From: Lachnospiraceae bacterium
GTDB lineage: Bacteria; Bacillota; Clostridia; Lachnospirales; Lachnospiraceae
DNA length: 64,000 bases
Assembly: GCA_017476665.1 (NCBI GenBank)
Contig: JAFUZJ010000054.1
Coordinates: 1 to 64,000 of the forward strand
Direction: 5' to 3'
Shown here: piece after piece, positions 1 through 8,023 of the stretch
Position numbering within the stretch: position 1 is the stretch's first letter
Layout: each line of letters begins with the position of its first letter
Notes under the pieces: generated by a model
The model's input: the letters and a program-made list of their open reading frames with translations, nothing else
Told to the model about the DNA's origin: nothing
The model's database searches: none
Position numbers and translations under genes: made by a program

Positions 1-235
1 CTGCAAAATAGATCAGGATCTGCCGCCCCGGTGCCTCCATGCTTTCAAAGGGAGCCGACACCACCAGCATCATGACCGCTCCGCTTCCGTAAATGGGAAG
101 AAACGGTCCCCGCATGAATCCGCGGTTTACAAACCGGCCCGTCTTCAGCGAAACATAAGAGGACTCAAAGCACCATCCAAACAAACAATATAGATAAAAG
201 AAAAACACCCATTGCTCCGTCGAATAATAAAACAT
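1..235 (-). CDS. CmpB-like membrane protein (putative ABC transporter type IV family), N-terminal part
   Basis: The reading frame opens at an ATG at 235 and runs off the left edge of the window, so only about 78 residues are seen. The N-terminus has a hydrophobic helix followed by FGWCFES and GFMRGPFLPIYGSGA. These two blocks are the hallmark of the small polytopic CmpB/DUF1113 family, annotated as putative ABC-transporter proteins of unknown substrate in Clostridia. The gene lies 11 bp downstream of the YlmH-like gene on the same strand. The family call rests on these motifs. The function is not known from sequence. Confidence 0.75.
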   Translation of the reverse strand, partial: MFYYSTEQWVFFFYLYCLFGWCFESSYVSLKTGRFVNRGFMRGPFLPIYGSGAVMMLVVSAPFESMEAPGRQILIYFA

Positions 236-246
236 TCCGCCACCTT

Positions 247-1011
247 TCAGCGATACACCGCCACTTCCAGCGCCAGCTTACCCTTTCTGGTCTCCCGCGC
301 CTCTCCGAGCACCCGGAATTTCCCATATCCTCTGGCATTCACTGTCTCAAACGGTTTTAACTGTCTGGAATTATTCTCACAGAGCCGTCCGTCCACGTAT
401 ACCTTCTGCGTCCGAAACAGCTCCAGACAATTCTCTCGCGACTTATTATATACCTTGGCGATCACTGCGTCCACCCGCATAGATGCGACCTGCACCGTCA
501 TATGCTCCGGTTCCTCCTGCGGCACTTCCTTTGCACTGTCTACCACCTCGCATTTTACATGCGTATGCCTGACCTGCGTCAGATTTTCACAGACAAACGG
601 TGCAATGGAATCCAGACAGAACAGGTAGGCCTCTCTGTCTCCTACGCGGATATCGCCCAGTGTACTTCTTTCAATTCCCAGATTCATCAATGCACCCAAA
701 AAGTCCCTGTGGGACAGCGCATCTGCAAATTTTGCTGACAGCGGCTGAATATGGACACAGACAATGGGGAGCGGAACCTCATAGCCTAACTCTGCCGCAT
801 TGCCGAAACGCACCACTTTCCTGTCCGTTTCCTCAGCGCCTCCGTAGAGCACATAACCCGCATATCCGATTTCCCGCTCGATCTGCCAGAACACATCCTG
901 CTCACTCAGCCCAAGAAACCCCGTAAACGCAAACATGTTCTGGGAAAAGGCCTTGTCGGCCAGATCCCGGAACCTGTTTTTTAACTGTTGTATTTCCTTT
1001 TCGTTCTCCAT
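247..1011 (-). CDS. YlmH-family S4-domain RNA-binding protein
   Basis: The 254-residue protein matches the YlmH/Sll1252 family in length and layout. An N-terminal helical region of about 80 residues is followed by a central domain with LGALMNLGIERSTLGDI. The C-terminal S4 RNA-binding domain spans roughly residues 175-240 and includes RVDAVIAKVYNKSR and KVYVDGRLCENNS. Family members bind structured RNA or ribosomes. In Firmicutes they usually sit near cell-division genes (sepF, divIVA) and have been linked to ribosome rescue. Here they are not next to such genes. The gene is co-directional with the ZIP transporter upstream, with a 21-bp gap. Confidence 0.88.
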   Translation of the reverse strand: MENEKEIQQLKNRFRDLADKAFSQNMFAFTGFLGLSEQDVFWQIEREIGYAGYVLYGGAEETDRKVVRFGNAAELGYEVPLPIVCVHIQPLSAKFADALSHRDFLGALMNLGIERSTLGDIRVGDREAYLFCLDSIAPFVCENLTQVRHTHVKCEVVDSAKEVPQEEPEHMTVQVASMRVDAVIAKVYNKSRENCLELFRTQKVYVDGRLCENNSRQLKPFETVNARGYGKFRVLGEARETRKGKLALEVAVYR

Positions 1012-1032
1012 AATTTTTCCCTTATTCAGTGC

Positions 1033-1815
1033 CTATCCCAGCGCCACATCCAGCACCATCATCAATGCGAAGCCTATGGCAAAAGCGATCGTGCCCACAT
1101 TGGAGTGTTCCCCTTCGCTTGCCTCCGGGATCAGTTCCTCCACCACCACATAAAACATGGCGCCTGCGGCAAATGCCAGAAGATAAGGCAGGATCGGGGT
1201 GACAATATTGGCCAGTAAAATGGCAACCAAAGCCCCCAACGGCTCAACCGCCCCCGACAAAGCTCCCAGTAAAAATGACTTCATCCGGCTGTTTCCCTCG
1301 CTCCGAAGCGGCAGGGAGATGATCGCTCCCTCCGGGAAATTCTGGATTGCGATTCCCAACGCCAATGCAAAAGCGCCTGCCATCGTAACCGCTCCGTCGC
1401 CGTTTATCACGCCTGCAAAGATTGCACCGCAGGCTGCACCTTCGGGCAGATTATGAATCGTCACTGCCAACATCAACATCGCAGTACGACCCAGACTGCT
1501 TTTCGCTCCCTCCGGTTTATCGCTGCCCAAATGGAGGTGTGGTACAAATGAATCCATGAGCAGCAAGAAAAATACGCCTGCCAATAACCCGATGAGGCTG
1601 GGCACAAAAGCCAGTTTCCCCATTCCTTCACACATTTCCATCGAAGGTATCAGCAGAGACCATACGGATGCCGCTACCATGACGCCGGCGGCAAATCCCG
1701 TAAATATCCTTTGTAAAAGAGGACTGATTGCATTCTTCAGAAAGAACACACAGGCCGCGCCTGCCGTCGTCCCCGCAAAAGGAATCAACAATCCGATTGC
1801 CACATTCCAAAACAT
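1033..1815 (-). CDS. ZIP-family divalent metal transporter
   Basis: The 260-residue protein is polytopic, with about eight predicted membrane helices. It shows the ZIP signature pair: HNLPEGAACG (about residue 126) and a second block, IAIQNFPEGAIISLPL. These are the metal-binding HNxPEG motifs of helices IV and V. ZupT/ZIP proteins import Zn2+, and sometimes Fe2+ or Mn2+. A short His-containing loop (PHLHLG) lies before helix IV. Two CobW-type metal-chaperone GTPases are encoded 1.3-2.2 kb upstream on the same strand. This fits a zinc-handling neighbourhood, though a single operon is inferred only. Confidence 0.9.
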   Translation of the reverse strand: MFWNVAIGLLIPFAGTTAGAACVFFLKNAISPLLQRIFTGFAAGVMVAASVWSLLIPSMEMCEGMGKLAFVPSLIGLLAGVFFLLLMDSFVPHLHLGSDKPEGAKSSLGRTAMLMLAVTIHNLPEGAACGAIFAGVINGDGAVTMAGAFALALGIAIQNFPEGAIISLPLRSEGNSRMKSFLLGALSGAVEPLGALVAILLANIVTPILPYLLAFAAGAMFYVVVEELIPEASEGEHSNVGTIAFAIGFALMMVLDVALG

Positions 1816-1858
1816 TCCTGCTTAATTCCTTTCCAATCCACTGTAAAACCCGATAAAC

Positions 1859-3160
1859 CTAAAATCCTGCCAGATCATTGCCCTGCAACGCGTAGATCAG
1901 AAAATTCACGCCGCATACCAGATGATAGGCAAACACTCCCCACTCCGCCGGCAGGAAAATGATCTTCCAGCTCTTGCGCCACTCCACAGTATTCTGCAGC
2001 ACCAGTACAAGCGTCAGAAAGAACACAAAAAACATTCCATGCATATATCCCCATGAAAAATTAGCGTGCATCATGCGAAACCCTTTTTCATACAGACAAA
2101 GGAACATCACTGTCGCCACCAGATAATTGTACCATGCAAAGCGATAGAGAAAACTCTCCCTCAGCTTCTTCCAGTTCAGAACTGCCACGCCGATGGTAAG
2201 CGCCATCCCCATGATAACGCTCAGCAAAATATTCTTGGAATAGTTGCTCCATACTTTGGCGAAAGCGAACCCGATCCCGGTCTCCTCGCCTTTCACATTG
2301 GTCCCGCTGAACACACCGAAAAACTGGTACAAAAGATCCAGGCCTGTGGGTATCATCATCACGCACACACAGAAAGCATTCCGAAAACTTTTCCCCCTGC
2401 TCCGGACCAGATCACACAACAAAATGATTCCTATCAAAGGCACCAAGACCAATGTATAACTGGGTTTTGTGATCGTCATCAGAAACAGACTGATGGCAAA
2501 AGGCAGGCATTGTTTCCAGGAAAAATGTTCCTGATACCGTTTCAAAAGCTTTGCCGCCTCAAAAAAGCATACAATCGTGAACGGTCTGGTCGCCAGATAG
2601 GTGGCGTTCCAGATCGGATTCGGTGTGTAAATCCCCATACACCGATACGCATAATCAAACCCGAAAAAAGCCGTATTCTTCGGAGAATACAGATTTCCCA
2701 AAAGGAAAAGTGCAAAACTCAAAAAAGTGATGCCAAGTTCCAATGCGAAAACCTTTGCCCGGCTCCATTCACGGGTATCAACGCCCAGACCCGTGCTCTC
2801 TCCATGCACAAGCTGCCCCATATAATACCGGGTAACACACAGCCCCAGTGCATTCAGAAGCGCCGTAGCGATCGCAACACCCAGCGGTGCCCCCGCGATC
2901 AGCGCGATTCCCTTTGCCAGCGTAAAAAAAAGCGGATAAGGAAACTCATAATCTCCCTGAATACCGCGCACCTTATTTACATAATCCGGCATATCCGACC
3001 GGAATACCGGCACCTCGTAACACTGCATGACAAACAGATACAGCATGACTCCGGTATATGCCATAAGGAGCAGCACAAAAATGATTTTTTGTTCCCGCGG
3101 AATCTCATTTCTACGCAAAGCTGATAATCTCCTCTTTGGGTGCTTTCGCCTTCTCCACAC
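1859..3160 (-). CDS. polytopic membrane protein, GT-C-like, function unknown
   Basis: The 433-residue protein has around ten hydrophobic segments beginning near residue 27 and a basic N-terminal tail. The short periplasmic-type loop after the first helix contains PVFRSDMPDYVNKV, the arrangement seen in many GT-C glycosyltransferase-like membrane proteins. No catalytic motif can be named with confidence. The 5' end overlaps the 3' end of the upstream G3E GTPase gene by 50 bp, so an internal start (for example the Met near residue 34, at about 3061) is possible. It lies downstream of the G3E genes on the same strand. Confidence 0.6.
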   Translation of the reverse strand: MWRRRKHPKRRLSALRRNEIPREQKIIFVLLLMAYTGVMLYLFVMQCYEVPVFRSDMPDYVNKVRGIQGDYEFPYPLFFTLAKGIALIAGAPLGVAIATALLNALGLCVTRYYMGQLVHGESTGLGVDTREWSRAKVFALELGITFLSFALFLLGNLYSPKNTAFFGFDYAYRCMGIYTPNPIWNATYLATRPFTIVCFFEAAKLLKRYQEHFSWKQCLPFAISLFLMTITKPSYTLVLVPLIGIILLCDLVRSRGKSFRNAFCVCVMMIPTGLDLLYQFFGVFSGTNVKGEETGIGFAFAKVWSNYSKNILLSVIMGMALTIGVAVLNWKKLRESFLYRFAWYNYLVATVMFLCLYEKGFRMMHANFSWGYMHGMFFVFFLTLVLVLQNTVEWRKSWKIIFLPAEWGVFAYHLVCGVNFLIYALQGNDLAGF

Positions 3161-4043
3161 TCACAGCATGCAGAATCGGTCCCTCTCCTTTATAATCCTT
3201 CCAGTATTCCTTGGACACAGTAGCTGTCACCTTTACCCATTCCTTCTGTTTCAAGGCATCCGCTCCCGGAAACTCGCATGCGTAACCCAGGAAGGCCATA
3301 TCCTCCGCGCAGCAGGTCATTGCCATGCGTCCGGGCACAAAATAGCCCTGAGGAAATCCTTCCGGTTTCAGTACCATCGCTACAAACTGTATCTTTTTCC
3401 CGATATAGCGCTCCAGATGATCCATGGCATCCAGATAAAATATGCCATACCCATGATTATCCAACACAACGGTTTCCTGCTGCAGATCGTAAGGCAGATC
3501 CTCCTCAAAGATTTCATCGATCTCGCCGTTGGAATCCTCAAAGATCACATCTGCCGACGGATTCACCGCCTTGATATTGCGCTTATAACTGCCCAGATCC
3601 TCAATCCCGTCACAGCGGTTGAAGATGATCATCTCCGACTTACGGATCTGCTCTGCTAACAGAGACCGCATATTGGTATAGTACATGGGAAACGTGGAAC
3701 CGTCAATCGTGGTGATCTGCTGCTCCACCTTCCAATACCAGGGGAATTTCGCATTCTTGTAATTCCACATGCCATTATATTCTATGATAATGCGCTCCGG
3801 TCTGTGCTTCTTTTCCAACTCCGTCAGATGCGTCGGCGTGAAATCCTCCTCATTCTCCACCAGTTCTATCTCTGTGCGACTCTTTTTTAACAGCGCCTCA
3901 TCATATTCCTTCTCCCCTTCCTCACAGAGGATCAGCAATGTCTTGCCTTTGATCTGGAAATAGGGCTGAGCCAGCGTAAAAGAAATGAATTCCGTCTTGC
4001 CGCTCTCCAGAAATCCGTTTATCACATATACAGGTTTCGTCAT
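3111..4043 (-). CDS. G3E/CobW-family GTPase without the CxCC motif
   Basis: The 310-residue protein starts with a P-loop of G3E type, NGFLESGKTEF (residues 9-20). An NRCD block near residue 165 serves as the NKxD-like guanine motif, and a C-terminal CobW-type domain follows. The CxCC metal-site motif of the neighbouring paralogue is absent. The family uses GTP to load metal ions (Zn, Co, Ni) into client proteins. The gene follows the His-rich G3E gene by 31 bp in the same direction, so the two are probably co-transcribed. The missing CxCC suggests a partner or client-specific role rather than metal binding by itself, which is inference. Confidence 0.8.
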   Translation of the reverse strand: MTKPVYVINGFLESGKTEFISFTLAQPYFQIKGKTLLILCEEGEKEYDEALLKKSRTEIELVENEEDFTPTHLTELEKKHRPERIIIEYNGMWNYKNAKFPWYWKVEQQITTIDGSTFPMYYTNMRSLLAEQIRKSEMIIFNRCDGIEDLGSYKRNIKAVNPSADVIFEDSNGEIDEIFEEDLPYDLQQETVVLDNHGYGIFYLDAMDHLERYIGKKIQFVAMVLKPEGFPQGYFVPGRMAMTCCAEDMAFLGYACEFPGADALKQKEWVKVTATVSKEYWKDYKGEGPILHAVSVEKAKAPKEEIISFA

Positions 4044-4074
4044 TTTAAACCTACCTCACTTTGCATCCAAACAC

Positions 4075-5235
4075 TTATTCCGCCTTGCCTGCAAACAGCT
4101 CCGCCAACTTATCTTCGCGCAGTCTTGCACCGATCACGCAGATTTTGCCGGTCACCTCAGGCTTGCCGCTTCTGATCTCATGCTCCTCGGGCACATAATC
4201 ATAATAGATCCAGGTGCCGTCCTCTGCGGGAACCATACCCTTCGCACGCAGGATATCACCGTACCAGCCGCTGTCAAGCTCCTCGAAGATATGCTCGATC
4301 TGCTCCTTTGTATAAGTCTTGGGCGTTTCCATGCCCCAGCTGGAAAATATTTCATCTGCGTGGTGATGGTCATGATCATGGCATCCACAGCTGCAGCCCT
4401 CGCCGTGCTCATGATCATGATGATGCTCGTGCTCCTCATGGTCATGGTCGTGCTCCTCGTGGTCGTGATCGTGATCATGGTGATGATGCTCGTGGTCATG
4501 ATCGTGCTCCTCGTGGTCGTGATCATGGTCGTGGTGATGGTGCTCATGTTCCTCATGATCATGGTCGTGGTCGTGATGATGATGCTCGTGCTCCTCGTGC
4601 ACGCTCTCCAGCATTTCCTTCAGCATATCCTCCAGCTTGTCCGCACCTTCGATGGTCTTCAGCACATCCTTACCGTCCAGCTGATCCAAGGGTGTTGTAA
4701 TGATGGTCGCCTTATCATTGTGCTCTCTCACAATATTCACAGCCGCATCCAGCTTCTCTCCCTGTACCTTATCGGTTCTGCTCAGAATGATCGTGCCGGC
4801 ATATTCAATCTGATTCACAAAAAACTCACCAAAGTTCTTGGCATACATCTTCGCCTTGGATGCATCTACCACTGCCACGGCGCTGTTCACCTGCACATCC
4901 AGATCCTTCGCCACATTTTCCACAGCGCGCAATACATCAGACAGTTTCCCTACACCGGAGGGCTCGATCAGAATACGCTCCGGCGCATAAGTCTCAATCA
5001 CATCCTTCAGAGCCGTTCCGAAATCTCCCACCAGCGAGCAACAGATACATCCGGAATTCATCTCTTTGATCTCGATTCCCGCATCTTTCAGGAACCCGCC
5101 GTCAATGCCGATCTCACCGAACTCATTCTCGATCAGCACTGTCTTGGATCCATCCAGTGCCTCCTTCAGAAGCTTCTTTATCAGAGTGGTCTTTCCCGCT
5201 CCCAAGAAACCAGATACCACATCAATTTTAGTCAT
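4075..5235 (-). CDS. G3E/CobW-family GTPase with a long His-rich metal-binding stretch
   Basis: The 386-residue protein has Walker A GFLGAGKTT (residues 9-17), the metal-binding CICC at residues 63-66, a Walker B-like IEPSGVGK, and TDK in the guanine-specificity position. A low-complexity stretch of His, Asp and Glu covers about residues 213-292, ending in a Cys cluster (CSCGC). A CobW C-terminal domain follows. Known family members act as zinc or cobalt chaperones, and the His-rich loop is a metal buffer. A sigma-A-like promoter lies upstream (TTGACA at 5310-5315). Together with the downstream G3E paralogue and the ZIP transporter it suggests zinc homeostasis. No Zur box was recognised. Confidence 0.88.
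   Translation of the reverse strand: MTKIDVVSGFLGAGKTTLIKKLLKEALDGSKTVLIENEFGEIGIDGGFLKDAGIEIKEMNSGCICCSLVGDFGTALKDVIETYAPERILIEPSGVGKLSDVLRAVENVAKDLDVQVNSAVAVVDASKAKMYAKNFGEFFVNQIEYAGTIILSRTDKVQGEKLDAAVNIVREHNDKATIITTPLDQLDGKDVLKTIEGADKLEDMLKEMLESVHEEHEHHHHDHDHDHEEHEHHHHDHDHDHEEHDHDHEHHHHDHDHDHEEHDHDHEEHEHHHDHEHGEGCSCGCHDHDHHHADEIFSSWGMETPKTYTKEQIEHIFEELDSGWYGDILRAKGMVPAEDGTWIYYDYVPEEHEIRSGKPEVTGKICVIGARLREDKLAELFAGKAE
4360..4599 (-). repeat. degenerate short tandem repeat encoding the His/Asp/Glu-rich stretch
   Basis: About 240 bp of imperfect 6-30 bp units built from CAT/CAC, GAC/GAT and GAA/GAG codons encode alternating HDHDH, HHHH and EEH blocks in the G3E GTPase. The repeat is in frame throughout and is protein-coding rather than a CRISPR or minisatellite. 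Its length may vary between strains by slippage. Confidence 0.85.
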
Positions 5236-5292
5236 TGTATTTTATCCTCCACTTCAAATAGTTGTTGCAAACGATTCGCATCTTCTATTTTC

Positions 5293-5315
5293 TACCATGT
5301 CTCCCGGAATGTCAA
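5293..5315 (-). promoter_or_regulatory. putative sigma-A promoter for the G3E gene pair
   Basis: On the minus strand a perfect -35 TTGACA lies at 5310-5315. An AT-rich GTAGAAAAT follows after 15-18 bp as a weak -10. The start codon of the His-rich G3E gene lies about 60 bp downstream. The -10 is imperfect. Confidence 0.4.
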
Positions 5316-5344
5316 GCCACGGTTTCTAAAACTTATATAAAAAT

Positions 5345-6124
5345 TTAATCCATTTCTCCTCTTCCGGTCTGCACCACATGAAGCGGCACCGCCGCCAGCT
5401 GTCCCGCTTCATTGCCTCCGCAGGCAATACCGATCAACTGATCCTGCGCATTATAAAGCCCGCAGCCGGACATCCCCGGACGCATCACGCACTCCGCCAG
5501 CATCATGTACTGAGAAAAATCCTCAACAAAAATCCAGTTCTCCTGCAATTCTCCCTCATAAACCACCTTCTGGCCTTCATCCCAGCCAATGGTCCGCACC
5601 GTATCACCCGCCTTCAGACCATCATAATCCTGTTTTTCTGCCACAGAAACCTTCTGTGGCTGCAGTTTTTCCTTTTCCAGCTCTGCCCTAGTCAAAAACA
5701 AAAAGGCCAGATCCGCATCCCACACAGTCTCATACCTGTCGCACACGATCTCAAATTCCGCATCATGCGTCCAATTCTCCGGATCACGAAAGCCCACGAC
5801 CACCTGCTTATCCTCCGCGACCCGGTCCAGCACATGCCCTGCTGTCACAATACAGATCTCTTTTTCATTCATTTCCAGAACCACACCGTTTCCAGAGGCA
5901 TAGATCACATTCTGTGCCGTATCTTTCACGGCAATCTCCACCACACTGTCGACCGTCACGCTGTCAACCGCCACACTGTCGACGATATCACTTGTACTCT
6001 CCTCATTGTTCTTCCCGGTGCTGCGTCCCGGTTTTCCCAGAATCCCATAGGGCATCAGCAGGATTCCCACCATCGACAGGATCACCAGAAAGAACAGTTT
6101 ATTTCTTCCATATCCGTCTCTCAC
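5345..6124 (-). CDS. membrane-anchored trypsin-like serine protease
   Basis: I place the start at a GTG at 6124, preceded by TAGGAGGAAAT. An upstream in-frame start would run into the RNase P RNA. The 259-residue product has one N-terminal membrane helix (about residues 9-27) and a Ser/Asp/Val-rich linker. The trypsin-like fold carries the triad His in VTAGHVLD, Asp in WDADLAFL and Ser in PGMSGCGLYN. The domain should face outside the cell. Family members include HtrA-like and regulatory proteases, but no PDZ domain is seen here. It lies downstream of RNase P RNA, separated by a terminator. Confidence 0.82.
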   Translation of the reverse strand: MRDGYGRNKLFFLVILSMVGILLMPYGILGKPGRSTGKNNEESTSDIVDSVAVDSVTVDSVVEIAVKDTAQNVIYASGNGVVLEMNEKEICIVTAGHVLDRVAEDKQVVVGFRDPENWTHDAEFEIVCDRYETVWDADLAFLFLTRAELEKEKLQPQKVSVAEKQDYDGLKAGDTVRTIGWDEGQKVVYEGELQENWIFVEDFSQYMMLAECVMRPGMSGCGLYNAQDQLIGIACGGNEAGQLAAVPLHVVQTGRGEMD

Positions 6125-6139
6125 ATTTCCTCCTAAATA

Positions 6140-6171
6140 CAAAACAGACCGCTCGCCCAAGGGCACGGTCT
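6140..6171 (-). terminator. rho-independent terminator after RNase P RNA
   Basis: The minus strand reads AGACCG, an inner TGCCC/GGGCG stem and CGGTCT, followed by GTTTTG. This hairpin begins within 6 bp of the RNase P RNA 3' end. Confidence 0.75.
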
Positions 6172-6176
6172 ATTTG

Positions 6177-6619
6177 TTGTAAGCAAAACGATAAGCCGGG
6201 TTATGTCGTTGGACGATCATCTATCTACTGCGGCTGTTGCCAGCCACCTCTAGCGACCTACCTGAAAGCAGGCCGGGCCGACCTGTCGCTTTCTATTTGG
6301 TCTTGCTTCGGATGGGGTTTACATGGCTCCGCCCGTTACCGGACGGACGGTAGTCTCTTAAGCTGCCTTTCCACCCTTACCAAAAGTTGTTTGCTGCGCA
6401 AACAACTTTAACGAAATTTGCAATGCAAATTTCGCCGGAACGCTTCGCATTCTTCCCAAAGGAATCCTGCGCCTTCTTCCTTCTTGGCGGTATATTTCTG
6501 TTGCACTGGCCTTGGAGTCGCCTCCACCGGACGTTATCCGGCATCCTGCCCTGTGAAGCCCGGACTTTCCTCACCCGGATACTCGCGCATCCGGCCGCGA
6601 TCGTCTGTCTTACTTACAA
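6177..6619 (-). ncRNA. rnpB: RNase P RNA, bacterial type A-like
   Basis: The minus strand contains the near-invariant GAGGAAAGTCCGGGC with CACAGGGCAGGATGCCGG at the 5' end (about 6525-6575). It also has GGTAAGGGTGGAAAGG, GTAAACCCCATCCG in the middle and AGATGATCGTCC near the 3' end. The two ends pair as helix P1 (TTGTAAG with CTTACAA), which sets the limits at 6177 and 6619. This RNA is the catalytic subunit of RNase P, which matures tRNA 5' ends. The molecule is about 443 nt, longer than usual, because two perfect hairpins (6383-6409 and 6412-6434) enlarge what is probably the P12 region. Confidence 0.95.
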
Positions 6620-6625
6620 TGCCTA

Positions 6626-6654
6626 ATTATATCTTTTTTTCCCGAAAATGGCAA
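6626..6654 (-). promoter_or_regulatory. sigma-A promoter of RNase P RNA
   Basis: On the minus strand -35 TTGCCA (6649-6654) and -10 TATAAT (6626-6631) are separated by 17 bp. They place transcription start at about the P1 5' end. Confidence 0.8.
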
Positions 6655-6666
6655 GCCTGAAAACGC

Positions 6667-7218
6667 CTATTGATTCAACAGCACCTGTATCTGGTTGAAA
6701 AGATCCTCCCTTGTCATAGCACCCAGCCTGCCGGATACCACCGCTCCCTGCGCATCCATGAAATAGGTCAGCGGAATTGAATACGCCCCATAAGAATAAG
6801 CCCCTTTCATCTCCGTGTCAAAGTACACCGGAACTGTGTAACCGTTCTCCTCAATAAAGCTCTTCACACCGTCTATCGTATCCCGCTTGCCGTCCGTCAG
6901 ATTGACCAACACAAAATTGATGTCCCCTCCATACTGCTCATAGGCTTCCTGTATATGCGGCATCTCGGATTGACAGGGACCGCACCAGGTCGCCCAGAAA
7001 TTCAGGATCACGGGCTTCCCCAGCAGCTCCGAAAACGCAATGGTCTCGCCATCTGCATTCAGCATGGTAAAATCTATCACCTGCTGCGACGTTTCCTGTG
7101 CACCGCTCTGCTTCTCTTTTTCATAATTCAGAGACAGCTTAGTATAAGCCAATGCCGCTCCCAGCAACAGCAGGATAAACGCCGTAAATCCCAGCAACCA
7201 CTTTACGTAATTCTTCAT
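6667..7218 (-). CDS. TlpA/ResA-like thiol-disulfide oxidoreductase
   Basis: The start is set at ATG 7218, preceded by AGAAAGGAAC. An in-frame GTG 21 bp upstream has no better ribosome site. The 183-residue protein has one N-terminal membrane anchor (residues 4-24) and then a thioredoxin fold with the redox centre ATWCGPCQ. A cis-Pro region, SIPLTYF, lies near the C-terminus. Such extracytoplasmic thioredoxins reduce disulfides in secreted or cytochrome-maturation proteins. The CcdA-like protein encoded 46 bp upstream is the natural electron donor, so the two form a redox relay. Confidence 0.9.
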   Translation of the reverse strand: MKNYVKWLLGFTAFILLLLGAALAYTKLSLNYEKEKQSGAQETSQQVIDFTMLNADGETIAFSELLGKPVILNFWATWCGPCQSEMPHIQEAYEQYGGDINFVLVNLTDGKRDTIDGVKSFIEENGYTVPVYFDTEMKGAYSYGAYSIPLTYFMDAQGAVVSGRLGAMTREDLFNQIQVLLNQ

Positions 7219-7264
7219 GTTCCTTTCTGCTCCTCTCACAACTTTTTCACGTGCTGCCCTGTTC

Positions 7265-7918
7265 TCACACCGAAAGGACCGCCAGCAGCCGGTTCAACTG
7301 CCCCGCCATCATCAGTATCCCGACCAGGATCAGGAATCCGCCGCACACCTTGTTGATCACACTATAATGCTTCTTGATAAACGCGAACGCGGTATGCAGC
7401 TTTTCAATCAAAACCGCCGATATCACAAAAGGTATGCCCATGCCCAGCGAATACGCAAAAAGCAGCAGCAGCCCTTTCCCGGACCCTCCGGACGCAGATG
7501 CCAGCATCAGCGCCGATCCCAGAAACGCACCGATACAGGGCGTCAGGCTCACGGCAAAGATCATGCCGAACACCAGGGCAGACAACCCGCTTGTGATCTC
7601 CCATTTTACCTGCATCCCTTTGAAAAAGGTCAACGGTATAATTTCCAGAAATCCAAGTCCCAAAAGAATCACGATCACCCCCGTCACCAGATTGACAATG
7701 GTCTGATACCGCATGAGAACTCTGCCGATCGTCCCTGCAAATAAACCCAACATGCAAAACACCACCGTAAATCCCACCGCAAAACAGATGGCGCCGTATA
7801 ATGCCCTCCTCCGCTTTGCTGCACCGGCAAAATAGCTGATGTAGATCGGCAGCATTGGCAGCATGCATGGCGATATAAATGATATGATTCCCTCCAGAAA
7901 AGTGATCAGATATTCCAT
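7265..7918 (-). CDS. CcdA/DsbD-type transmembrane electron carrier
   Basis: The 217-residue protein has six predicted membrane helices. Its two conserved Cys-Pro motifs are SPCMLPMLP near the N-terminus and LTPCIGAFLG near residue 120. CcdA proteins carry electrons from cytoplasmic thioredoxin across the membrane to TlpA-like thioredoxins. The gene is directly upstream of the tlpA-like gene on the same strand with a 46-bp gap, so the two are almost certainly one operon. Confidence 0.9.
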   Translation of the reverse strand: MEYLITFLEGIISFISPCMLPMLPIYISYFAGAAKRRRALYGAICFAVGFTVVFCMLGLFAGTIGRVLMRYQTIVNLVTGVIVILLGLGFLEIIPLTFFKGMQVKWEITSGLSALVFGMIFAVSLTPCIGAFLGSALMLASASGGSGKGLLLLFAYSLGMGIPFVISAVLIEKLHTAFAFIKKHYSVINKVCGGFLILVGILMMAGQLNRLLAVLSV

Positions 7919-7936
7919 GTTCCCCTCATTTCGTAA

Positions 7937-7969
7937 AAAATGCGATTCCCGTTACAGGAATCGCATTTT
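7937..7969 (-). terminator. terminator after the FliD-like gene
   Basis: A perfect 13-bp stem AAAATGCGATTCC / GGAATCGCATTTT with a 7-nt loop separates the FliD-like gene from the CcdA-like gene. It has A and T tracts on both sides and may act in both directions. Confidence 0.75.
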
Positions 7970-8023
7970 ATTATAACCCTTTATAGCTTGTTCTAACAAA
8001 TATTTCGTCAAGCTGCATTGCGG

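Noticed and set aside
2066-3124. 352-residue plus-strand ORF opposite the membrane protein
   Set aside because: It is the antisense shadow of a well-supported membrane-protein gene, with His/Gln/Pro-rich composition and no ribosome site or motif.
4360-4599. CRISPR-like short repeat array
   Set aside because: Units are degenerate, in frame and coding for His/Asp/Glu, without unique spacers.
3985-5340. 451-residue plus-strand ORF with long Val/Met runs
   Set aside because: The runs are the reverse complement of the His/Asp repeat. The minus-strand G3E GTPase has clear P-loop and metal motifs.
6377-6660. Several small ORFs on both strands near 6.4-6.6 kb
   Set aside because: They lie inside or on the edge of RNase P RNA and its promoter and have no protein features.
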